Shown piece by piece: positions 1 through 5,156 of a DNA stretch of 5,156 nucleotides. Below the pieces are notes generated by a model that saw only the letters and a list, made by a program, of their open reading frames with translations, was not told the DNA's origin and did not search any database. Every line of letters starts with the position of its first letter. Within the stretch, counting starts at the first letter, position 1. The stretch is from Cyanobacteriota bacterium (GTDB taxonomy: Bacteria > Cyanobacteriota > Cyanobacteriia > Leptolyngbyales > Leptolyngbyaceae): contig JAIXVO010000418.1 in the NCBI GenBank assembly GCA_027482985.1, positions 1-5,156 on the forward strand. The letters run 5' to 3'. The position numbers and the translations under genes were made by a program.

Positions 1-972
1 ACGAATCGCGTGATCGTGATGGGTGCTGGCCAGTCGTTTCCCATCTGGGCTAAAAGCAATATTCCAAACACAGATGCCATAACCGCGCCAGGTCTTAAGA
101 CAGTCTCCCGTGTCAACCTGCCAGAGTTTCACCGTCTGATCATCCCCACCACTCACGAGCAATCGTCCATCCGGACTAAACGCTACGGATCGCACCAGGT
201 TAGTATGTTCCTGAAAATTCTTAAGGCATTCGCCAGTGCTAACCTGCCAGAGCTTGATGTTTTGATTCCGGGTACTACTGACCAGCCATTTGCCATCAGG
301 ACTAAATTGAACGCATGAAACGCGGCTGGTATGTCCTTCTAGTGTTTTGAGGCATTCTCCGGTACTGACCTGCCAGAGTTTGATCGTATAGTTATATCCG
401 CCACTGGCTAACATCTCTCCATCCGGGCTAAAGGCTAGAGTAGACATTTTTCCCAGGAATCCTTTCAGGGTCCTGAGGCATCGCCCGGTGCTCGACTGCC
501 AGAGCTTGATCGTTTCATCGTAGCCACTGCTCGCAAAGGATTGACCATTGGGGCTAAAGGCCACCGCACAAACGGCATCGGTATGGTCTTGAAGGGTTTG
601 CAGGCACTCCCCAGTGGGTATTTGCCAAAGCTTGATCGTGCGATCGCGGCTACCGCTCACCAAAAGTTGCTCATCAGGACTCAACGCGACTGAGTAGACT
701 TCATCCGTATGTCCTCGCAGAGTTTGTAAGCAACGTCCCGATGCTGTCCCAATCTGCCAGAGTTTAACGGTGCAATCGGCGCTGCCACTGACCAAAAATT
801 GACCGTCGGCACTAAAAACGATTTGCCAGACCCAATTTGTATGCCCTCTTAACACAAAGATTTCCTGGAAATCTGCAACGCACCAAACATGAATATCTCC
901 TTTGGACGTTCCCATGGCTAAGCGCGTACCATCAGGGCTAAAGATGACACCTTGAACAAACCCAAAGGGGTG
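1..972 (-). repeat. WD40 repeat array, about 126-bp period
   Basis: This is the C-terminal beta-propeller part of the STAND gene. The closing Trp of each repeat falls at residues 577, 619, 663, 705, 747, 789 and 831: a 42-residue step, with one 44-residue step caused by two extra residues after W619. An eighth repeat is entered at the window edge. Typical units read FSPDG..L.SG....TIKLWQ.STGECL.TL.GHT. The usual GH dipeptide is intact in only three units (590, 634 and 760 regions). It is DH or EH in two, and the His is replaced in GF (718-719) and GY (844-845). Seven to fourteen blades would be normal for the family; the total cannot be counted here. Confidence 0.92.
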
Positions 973-2613
973 CCGGAAGCTACAGTTAGCAAACGTGCTA
1001 TGAGCAAAATTAACGTGATGTAAATCATCTTTCTGAAGATCGGCTTGCCACAGCGTGAGATGGGAAAAATCCACTTGATGCAGTGGATCGGGCAAGTGAG
1101 TGTAAAGATTGAACAGATTACCGCCTGCATAGCCTGCATAATGCGAATTTTGTTGCTTGAGGATGGTTAAAATCTTCTCCAAATCTGTCTGAATATCATG
1201 CACACCGACCAGAATCGGTTTGAGTATTAAGCGAACCTGAGTCTCCTTCACATAGTCTTTAGTTGTTGCTTTAATCAGTGCATAGCGATTAAAAAAGTCA
1301 ATCTGCTGTGTGGCGATCGCAGCTTGCATTTTCTCGACGAGTTGGTTCGTCACATATTCCATTACCACATTTTGGAGGGTGTAACCACCCGTGCTGGTTT
1401 CCAGTAGCGATCGCCCCCGCAAATCCTCTAAACTGCTCAACAGTTGAGCTTGTGTGGGCTGGGGCACAATATCATCCAGCAGGGTGGCGATTGTGACTGG
1501 CTCGCGGTTAATTGCCAACCAGTACAGGATTGTTTGTTCCAGCCTCGACAGTCGGTTAAATTGTTCTTCTAACAACCGCCCCATGCCATTAAACGCGACT
1601 GTTTCCTGGGCTAAAAAGTCAGCGATGCGGCCTGCAAATACTTCCTGAATTGAAGTCGCCGCCAGCCTCAGTGCCTGGGGGTGCCCATCATAGCGTTGAA
1701 TCAATTGGTGCTGTTCGTTTTCTGAACCCTCAAGCCCGGTAGCCGCTAAAAGCTCCTGTGCGGCAGTCTGTAACCCTGTGATGCGGAGCGATCGCACGGC
1801 TAACTTGATCCCTTCCAGCGGTGCGAACTCGCCCGGTTTTTCTCGACTCGTCAGCAGCAAGGTGCTTGGGTGGGCCGATTCTCCCACACGTTGCAATAAC
1901 TTGCCATAGCCTTCATACCCCTCGCGATACTGCCCAGTATGAGTGCCCTGTTGCAACACAGATTCAAAGTTATCGAGCACCAATAGACACCGCGCATTGC
2001 GAAAATAGTGGATCAATTGGGTTATTTTGCGATCGCACGTCAGTGAAAATTCCACCTCCTCACGGTTGGAAAGCACGTCGATCACATCATCCAGGATCGT
2101 TTCGAGGGGAGGTGCTTCTCGCAAACTGCGCCAAATCACAAACTCAAATTCTGCCTGAACTGCCTGCGCCAGTTTGACTGAGAGGGTGGTTTTCCCAATT
2201 CCGCCCAGGCCCAGGAGGGCGATCGCCCGACAGCGATCGACGACAATCCAGTGCTTCAGCGTCGTCAGTTCCGACTCCCGCCCACAAAAAAACGACACAT
2301 CCGGCGCTTCCCCCCAATCCATTTGGGGCGATTTCGCTGAGATAGTAATTTGTGTCTGCTGATACCGTTCCAATACCTGCCTGAAGTTTTTCAGGTTAAC
2401 GGGTTCTCCGACGCCAGCCGCTAACAATTTCCACAGTTGGGCCGCCCTGGTTTTAACGTAATCGATCGTGTAATTTTTGCGACCCGCAAAATCCTTAAAC
2501 GGTTCTCCTTGCCAGCAGGCTTTGAAAAGTTCGCTGTCCAGGTCGTTTAAGTACTTATTCTGCTGAGTAAAAATAACAGCATTCGCAATACGGAAAGCCT
2601 CATCGATGTCCAT
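1..2613 (-). CDS. STAND ATPase: vMAP-type HTH + NB-ARC + WD40 repeats (C-terminus cut by window edge)
   Basis: The reading frame is open for 871 codons from the ATG at 2613 to the left edge. Residues 1-85 resemble the HTH-like N-terminal domain of cyanobacterial vMAP/NB-ARC proteins (pattern MDIDEAF..AN, then ELFKACWQG and KNFRQVLER). The NB-ARC module follows: P-loop GLGGIGKTT (135-143), Walker B CLLVLDN (209-215), sensor-like TLLLTSRE (251-258) and GHPQAL (310-315). A helical, winged-helix-like stretch follows, then a pentapeptide-like segment (512-546), then WD40 repeats from about 548. Family knowledge: such proteins are ligand-sensing nucleotide-dependent switches that oligomerise, with WD40 as sensor; the output here is unknown. 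The protein is probably cytoplasmic, as no signal peptide or membrane segment is visible. The start is preceded by in-frame stops (TAG TGA, near 2670) and has only a weak GGA as ribosome site. The next Met is residue 98, so this start is preferred. No frameshift is seen. Confidence 0.93.
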   Translation of the reverse strand, partial: MDIDEAFRIANAVIFTQQNKYLNDLDSELFKACWQGEPFKDFAGRKNYTIDYVKTRAAQLWKLLAAGVGEPVNLKNFRQVLERYQQTQITISAKSPQMDWGEAPDVSFFCGRESELTTLKHWIVVDRCRAIALLGLGGIGKTTLSVKLAQAVQAEFEFVIWRSLREAPPLETILDDVIDVLSNREEVEFSLTCDRKITQLIHYFRNARCLLVLDNFESVLQQGTHTGQYREGYEGYGKLLQRVGESAHPSTLLLTSREKPGEFAPLEGIKLAVRSLRITGLQTAAQELLAATGLEGSENEQHQLIQRYDGHPQALRLAATSIQEVFAGRIADFLAQETVAFNGMGRLLEEQFNRLSRLEQTILYWLAINREPVTIATLLDDIVPQPTQAQLLSSLEDLRGRSLLETSTGGYTLQNVVMEYVTNQLVEKMQAAIATQQIDFFNRYALIKATTKDYVKETQVRLILKPILVGVHDIQTDLEKILTILKQQNSHYAGYAGGNLFNLYTHLPDPLHQVDFSHLTLWQADLQKDDLHHVNFAHSTFANCSFRHPFGFVQGVIFSPDGTRLAMGTSKGDIHVWCVADFQEIFVLRGHTNWVWQIVFSADGQFLVSGSADCTVKLWQIGTASGRCLQTLRGHTDEVYSVALSPDEQLLVSGSRDRTIKLWQIPTGECLQTLQDHTDAVCAVAFSPNGQSFASSGYDETIKLWQSSTGRCLRTLKGFLGKMSTLAFSPDGEMLASGGYNYTIKLWQVSTGECLKTLEGHTSRVSCVQFSPDGKWLVSSTRNQNIKLWQVSTGECLKNFQEHTNLVRSVAFSPDGRLLVSGGDDQTVKLWQVDTGDCLKTWRGYGICVWNIAFSPDGKRLASTHHDHAIR
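976..1080 (-). other. Pentapeptide-like linker between the helical arm and the WD40 propeller
   Basis: Residues 512-546 show a roughly five-residue rhythm, with VDFSH, WQADL, HVNFA and ANCSF at near-regular spacing, resembling A(D/N)LXX pentapeptide units. A short block of this kind directly before the propeller is common in cyanobacterial NB-ARC/WD40 proteins. It may form a small stacked beta turn bridging the two halves. It is too short to be a full pentapeptide solenoid. Confidence 0.55.
1354..2292 (-). other. NB-ARC nucleotide-binding domain within the STAND gene
   Basis: Residues about 108-420 form the nucleotide switch. CGRESEL (110-116) is the conserved lead-in to NB-ARC domains. The P-loop Lys is K141, with T142 and T143 following. 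The Walker B aspartate is D214 in LLVLDN. Arg257 in LTSRE is in the position of the sensor-1-like arginine. GHP (310-312) matches the GxP motif that contacts the adenine. All key residues for ATP/ADP binding appear present, so the switch is probably functional. This is read from motifs only. Confidence 0.88.
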
Positions 2614-2641
2614 AAATCCAGTAGATGCGGGGGCTTTCAGC

Positions 2642-2670
2642 AGTATAGAAGAGTCGCCAAGATCTCACTA
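2642..2670 (-). promoter_or_regulatory. Candidate promoter of the STAND gene
   Basis: Read on the minus strand, TATACT (2647-2642) matches five of six bases of a -10 box. It is preceded by a 17-bp spacer and a poor -35, TAGTGA (2670-2665, three of six matches). That -35 position lies inside the first 10-bp direct repeat unit, so an activator or repressor bound there would act at the polymerase site. The implied leader is only about 20-25 bases. Prediction by eye. Confidence 0.35.
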
Positions 2671-2690
2671 GATCTCACTGCATCTCACTG
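2661..2690. repeat. Three tandem 10-bp direct repeats, operator-like
   Basis: Three adjacent units GATCTCACTA, GATCTCACTG and CATCTCACTG share the core ATCTCACT (AGTGAGAT on the other strand). They differ only at the first and last base. The 10-bp period is one helical turn, so all three copies present the same DNA face, as expected for cooperative protein binding. They sit between the divergent STAND and DUF1036-like genes and touch the predicted -35 boxes of both. Only three copies exist and no gene crosses them. Confidence 0.85.
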
Positions 2691-2716
2691 ACAAATTTTA
2701 GAGTTCCAGAGACAAT
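2688..2716 (+). promoter_or_regulatory. Candidate promoter of the DUF1036 gene pair
   Basis: CTGACA (2688-2693) matches five of six bases of a -35 box. It is followed by an exact 17-bp spacer and GACAAT (2711-2716), four of six bases of a -10 box. Transcription would start near 2723, giving a leader of about 26 bases to the ATG at 2749. The -35 overlaps the third 10-bp direct repeat, and the -10 is the loop of a small inverted repeat, so the site looks regulated. Prediction by eye. Confidence 0.4.
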
Positions 2717-2721
2717 TCTGG
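2706..2721. promoter_or_regulatory. Inverted repeat CCAGA-N6-TCTGG around the predicted -10
   Basis: Perfect 5-bp arms at 2706-2710 and 2717-2721 enclose exactly the GACAAT hexamer proposed as the -10 box. Outside the arms the sequence stays loosely symmetrical (TT on the left, GAA on the right). This geometry would suit a dimeric repressor. Arms this short can occur by chance. Confidence 0.3.
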
Positions 2722-2748
2722 GAAATCGGCATCATTTTAGGTGCGCTT

Positions 2749-3312
2749 ATGAAATACTCAATCGCGATCGCCCTGGCTAGTTTAACCCTTCTCAGTTCTC
2801 CGGCAGGGGCGAAGTTCTACATCGGCAACCGCACCAATTACCCGCTCCAAATCGCCACTTTGACGGCCAATGGTGCCAGGATTGACGGCAACGGTTGGTA
2901 TCGGCTCAATCCTGGTGAAGAGATGACGGTGCATGGCAACGACTACCGCCGCAGCAAGACCTACTGGCTCGTGATCCGCGATGGCACTGGGCGTGCGTTG
3001 GAATTTGCCAGTGGCAACCTGTGTGGTCGTCGGGGTTGTTTTGCCAGCTATGGCCCGGTCGATGCCCTGATCCCATCTCAACGCTACTCTTTCTCCTTTA
3101 AGAATGACTTCGTTGCTGATCGAATTCGAGGTAACAGTTGGGAAGCGTTTCAAAATTTCGTTTCTGGTGCAGTCGTTTATCGCGCCCTGAAAATTCAAGC
3201 GACATCCAATTGCTGGGATAGCGGCATGGTTTATATCACGAATCCGGACGGCGGCGCGATCGACGGTCGAGTTTGGGACCCGGCTCGTCCAGGTATAGCC
3301 TGCGGCGGTTGA
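2749..3312 (+). CDS. Secreted DUF1036-like protein (diverged copy)
   Basis: The 187-residue product begins with a clean signal peptide: Lys at position 2, a hydrophobic core at 4-17, and cleavage predicted after AGA (19-21). The mature protein would therefore lie in the periplasm or outside. It opens with FYIGNRTNYPLQIA and has GWYRLNPGEE (49-58) and NLC (90-92). These align by eye with LRICNRTGKTVYVA, GWWVLSPGRC and NFC of the next gene, so I read the two as diverged paralogues. Mature cysteines are C92, C97, C155 and C185, enough for two disulfides. The C-terminal part (about 118-187) has no counterpart I recognise. AGGTG (2739-2743) lies five bases before the ATG and supports the start. 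A HIP1 site (2764-2771) lies within the signal-peptide codons. The function of DUF1036 proteins is unknown. The frame is secure; the family call is moderate. Confidence 0.85.
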   Translation: MKYSIAIALASLTLLSSPAGAKFYIGNRTNYPLQIATLTANGARIDGNGWYRLNPGEEMTVHGNDYRRSKTYWLVIRDGTGRALEFASGNLCGRRGCFASYGPVDALIPSQRYSFSFKNDFVADRIRGNSWEAFQNFVSGAVVYRALKIQATSNCWDSGMVYITNPDGGAIDGRVWDPARPGIACGG

Positions 3313-3340
3313 TTTATACATTGAGTGGAAGGCAGAAATT

Positions 3341-3844
3341 ATGGGCTTACTCACCCGTCGGTTGAACACTTTGCCGGTGGTCTTGCCGATCAGCTTTTTC
3401 ATGGTTTTACTGGCTCAAAAAGCCAGTTTTGCCGATTTGCGAATTTGCAACCGCACAGGGAAAACCGTGTATGTTGCGATCGCCTACAAGATGGATCAAG
3501 CATTAGACTGCTGTGGGCAATCCCGCAATGCTGGCTATGTGTGCAAAAAATACTGTGCTCCCTGGGTCGCCGAAGGCTGGTGGGTTCTCAGTCCGGGTAG
3601 ATGCACAACGGCTCTGGATCGCGACTTGCGCTACAACAACGTGTACTACTACTTTGCTTACAGTGAAGGAAACCGACTGCGCTGGGCGGGGAATAGTAAT
3701 TTTTGTATTGGTTCAGGGCGGTTCAAATATTTCCAAGGGCAAGGAAGAAGCTGTGCTGAAACCTATAATCCAGCTTTTGTTGAAGGCTTTCGAGAATTTA
3801 GGACAGGTAACGCTAGAAACTACACCCTCACTCTCGATCCCTGA
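3341..3844 (+). CDS. Secreted DUF1036 domain protein
   Basis: The 167-residue product has an N-terminal hydrophobic segment (about 11-28) with likely cleavage after SFA (29-31), so it should be exported. The mature part is a recognisable DUF1036 domain: LRICNRTGKTVYVAIAY (33-49), EGWWVLSPGRC (78-88), VYYYFAYSEG (101-110), NFC (120-122), then C138 and a closing NYTLTL (160-165). The mature chain holds eight cysteines (36, 57, 58, 68, 72, 88, 122, 138), which suggests disulfide stabilisation. Four of these lie in an extra loop before GWW. GGAAGG (3327-3332) stands eight bases before the ATG, a good ribosome site that fixes the start. The stop of the upstream gene is 28 bp away, so both are probably on one transcript. 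DUF1036 has no established biochemical role and I infer none. A HIP1 site lies at 3476-3483. Confidence 0.92.
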   Translation: MGLLTRRLNTLPVVLPISFFMVLLAQKASFADLRICNRTGKTVYVAIAYKMDQALDCCGQSRNAGYVCKKYCAPWVAEGWWVLSPGRCTTALDRDLRYNNVYYYFAYSEGNRLRWAGNSNFCIGSGRFKYFQGQGRSCAETYNPAFVEGFREFRTGNARNYTLTLDP

Positions 3845-4003
3845 ATCCTAAGTTATTACCTTTGATTGAATTTTATTCTCATTTAATACTCTGTTTTTGC
3901 AAAGCCTAGCAACCGACATTATCCATGCACTGCATGGTAACAGCTTAGCTTATCAGCGTTTTGATCATATTGTTGCAAGATTGAAATCAAGAGGATTACT
4001 GAC
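3845..4003. other. AT-rich intergenic spacer before the metalloprotease gene
   Basis: This 159-bp stretch carries no gene. It contains a weak promoter candidate, TTGATT (3862-3867) with a 16-bp spacer to TAATAC (3884-3889), a 6-bp-arm palindrome at 3923-3937, and the ribosome site GAGG (3991-3994). No hairpin followed by a T-run was seen, so the end of the DUF1036 transcript is not marked. The length and the change in composition suggest a separate promoter for the protease. Confidence 0.6.
3923..3937. promoter_or_regulatory. Palindrome CCATGC-ACT-GCATGG
   Basis: Perfect 6-bp arms flank a three-base loop; the next two base pairs outward do not match. There is no T-run on either side, so it is not a typical intrinsic terminator. 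It lies 66 bp before the protease start, a plausible place for a repressor or activator site or a leader hairpin. Function unknown. Confidence 0.4.
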
Positions 4004-5156
4004 ATGGCAGATCCTGGAAATACCCTAAACACCGCTCGAGTTCAAGATTCGCCTACGTTTGTGGCTTTGGAACAAGTTAGCCAAAATGATTCCAGCGATA
4101 TTTATCAATTTACCGTTACTCAATCTGGGGTCTTTACGGCTAATCTCAGCGAATTGACAGGGGATGCAGATGTTCGCTTAATTCAAAATACTAATAATAA
4201 TAACCAGATTGATTTGGGTGAGATAAGAAAAGATAACAATAATAATGGTCGAATTGATCGCAGTGAAATAATTGCATGGCAATGGGAACGCGGCACTAAA
4301 AGTGAATCAATTCGACATTTTCTTAATCCTGGAATCTACTTTATTGAGGTGATTTCTCATAGAGATCAAGAAGCAAGTTACAAGTTGTCAACACAATTTA
4401 AAGTGGCTGAAAGGAATGAACAGAAGTTTGATATTCAATTCAATAATAATTTCAGAAATATTTTGATGGGTTCAGGATTGGATGAAGTTGCAATTAACGC
4501 TATTGAAGAAGCCGCTCAGGTCTGGGAAAGTACTATCTCGCACAGTGAAATCCGTATAGGTAGAAACTTTCCACAGTATGTTCCTCATGTGTTACAGATA
4601 GATGTATCTATTCGCGAACTTGATAGCGTCACGGCTTTAATGCAAGCTGCCCCAACAGAGTATGGTATCAGTCTGAACGGGAAAAGATTACCTGTAGCAG
4701 GCACCGTCAATATTAATACTAATCAGCTGAGTAAGCTTAACTCAAATGTCGATATTGTAAGAGAGGTTATGGTTCATGAGCTTGGTCATATTCTTGGGAT
4801 TGGCAATCTTTGGGATAGATTTATTGATCGTAAAACATCTACTTATAAAGCTGATACTTATGCTGGCTGGGCTTATGGAGAATTGCTTGATACTAACGAG
4901 CAATTCATGGTGCTAGTAGAGCCAAAAGTTTTAGGGCATTGGGCTGAAGAAGTTTTTGATGCTGAAATGATGTCTCCAGATGTAGATCTAGAGGAGCCTC
5001 TTAGTCAACTAACTATTGCTGCTTTGAGAGATATTGGTTGGAATGTCAACTATGGTGAAGCTCAAAACTATTCTTTTTCACCGCCGATAAGAAACTCAGA
5101 GTTCGGAATCACAATTGCCCAAGTTAATGCTCTAGATGACGACGGGCTTGATGGTG
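4004..5156 (+). CDS. Leishmanolysin-like (M8-type) zinc metalloprotease with PPC domain (C-terminus cut by window edge)
   Basis: The frame is open for 384 codons to the right edge. Residues about 5-130 form a PPC (bacterial pre-peptidase) domain: DIYQFTVTQSGVFTANL, DADVRLI, then NPGIYFIEV. It is interrupted by two calcium-type loops (62-88). The catalytic domain has the zinc motif HELGH (258-262, with E259 as the catalytic base). A third ligand candidate is His312 in GHWAEEVF, and a Met-turn follows in EMMSP (321-325). The later LSQLTIAALRDIGWNVNY is typical after the Met-turn of bacterial leishmanolysin-like peptidases. The 49 residues between H262 and H312 fit M8 rather than matrixin or serralysin proteases, where that gap is much shorter. 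There is no N-terminal signal peptide, so export may use a C-terminal signal outside the window (inference). GAGG lies nine bases before the ATG. An in-frame TGA at 3962 and no other start codon after it fix the start. Confidence 0.9.
   Translation, partial: MADPGNTLNTARVQDSPTFVALEQVSQNDSSDIYQFTVTQSGVFTANLSELTGDADVRLIQNTNNNNQIDLGEIRKDNNNNGRIDRSEIIAWQWERGTKSESIRHFLNPGIYFIEVISHRDQEASYKLSTQFKVAERNEQKFDIQFNNNFRNILMGSGLDEVAINAIEEAAQVWESTISHSEIRIGRNFPQYVPHVLQIDVSIRELDSVTALMQAAPTEYGISLNGKRLPVAGTVNINTNQLSKLNSNVDIVREVMVHELGHILGIGNLWDRFIDRKTSTYKADTYAGWAYGELLDTNEQFMVLVEPKVLGHWAEEVFDAEMMSPDVDLEEPLSQLTIAALRDIGWNVNYGEAQNYSFSPPIRNSEFGITIAQVNALDDDGLDG
4187..4276 (+). repeat. Tandem duplicated 45-bp unit encoding two calcium-binding-type loops
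   Basis: Two adjacent 15-codon units (4187-4231 and 4232-4276) encode NTNNNNQIDLGE (62-73) and DNNNNGRIDRSE (77-88). The second fits the EF-hand/dockerin loop: D77, N79 and N81 as ligands, then G82, I84, D85, and E88 at position 12. The first has N62, N64, N66, I69, D70 and E73. Both contain AAT-rich runs. The loops follow each other with only three residues between, more like linear Asx-rich calcium repeats than a paired EF-hand. The insertion sits inside the PPC domain after DADVRLI. Confidence 0.75.

Noticed and set aside
918..1139. A 73-codon minus-strand frame within the STAND gene
   Set aside because: It overlaps the continuous STAND frame in another phase, covering the pentapeptide-like and first WD40 region; it shows no independent start signal or family likeness.
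1308..2362. Several plus-strand open stretches opposite the NB-ARC region
   Set aside because: All are antisense to motif-bearing NB-ARC coding sequence and their translations look random.
1..2613. Antiphage defence system of the Avs type
   Set aside because: The gene is STAND-like, but I see no nuclease, protease or other effector domain in the visible part, and no defence gene beside it. The missing C-terminus leaves the question open, and the present sequence does not support the claim.
2661..2690. CRISPR-like repeat
   Set aside because: The 10-bp units are directly adjacent with no spacers and there are only three copies; a protein-binding array is the simpler reading.
2782..3402. A 206-codon open frame on the minus strand opposite the first DUF1036-like gene
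   Set aside because: Its translation has no signal peptide or recognisable motif, and it lies antisense to a frame with a signal peptide, ribosome site and family landmarks. It is best explained as a by-product of the G+C-rich codon pattern on the opposite strand.
3325..3851. Two out-of-frame open stretches (3325-3600 and 3513-3851, plus strand) over the second DUF1036 gene
   Set aside because: Neither shows a plausible ribosome site of its own or a protein-like pattern. The frame starting at 3341 carries the DUF1036 domain and an exported N-terminus.
3923..3937. Intrinsic terminator for the DUF1036 transcript
   Set aside because: The 6-bp stem is not followed by a T-run in either direction, and it lies about 80 bp past the stop codon.
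4004..5156. Serralysin or matrixin (M10) protease
   Set aside because: The third histidine is about 50 residues after the HExxH, not in the compact HExxHxxGxxH arrangement; position 268 after GIG is Asn, with no His there.

Overview
The window looks like a cyanobacterial chromosome segment. Eight copies of the cyanobacterial palindrome GCGATCGC (HIP1) lie between positions 640 and 3483. The gene types also fit a filamentous or morphologically complex cyanobacterium: an NB-ARC/WD40 STAND protein, a DUF1036 secretory protein pair, and a PPC-domain metalloprotease. I cannot name the genus.

Layout. (1) Positions 1-2613, minus strand: one uninterrupted coding region of 871 codons, cut by the left edge. 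It encodes a STAND signalling ATPase with, in order, a vMAP-type N-terminal helix-turn-helix-like domain, an NB-ARC nucleotide-binding switch, a helical arm, a short pentapeptide-like stretch and at least seven WD40 repeats. (2) Positions 2614-2748: a compact divergent control region. It holds three perfectly phased 10-bp direct repeats and candidate promoters facing both ways. A small inverted repeat brackets the candidate -10 of the rightward promoter. (3) Positions 2749-3844, plus strand: two short secreted proteins in tandem, 28 bp apart and probably co-transcribed. The second is a clear DUF1036 protein; the first appears to be a strongly diverged relative. (4) Positions 3845-4003: an AT-rich spacer with a 6-bp-arm palindrome. 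(5) Positions 4004-5156, plus strand, cut by the right edge: a leishmanolysin-like (M8-type) zinc metalloprotease. It has an N-terminal PPC domain carrying two tandem calcium-binding-type loops, and no N-terminal signal peptide.

How they may relate. The STAND gene and the secreted pair share a short divergent promoter region, so shared regulation is possible, but nothing in the sequence proves a joint function. The protease end of the window is visibly more AT-rich, has no HIP1 site, and probably belongs to a separate transcription unit of different origin. I see no tRNA, rRNA, CRISPR array, transposase or recognisable defence partner. I found no convincing wholly new system. The most distinctive signals are the phased operator-like repeats in front of a gene with a putative DNA-binding N-terminus, the diverged DUF1036 pair, and the doubled calcium loop in the protease.
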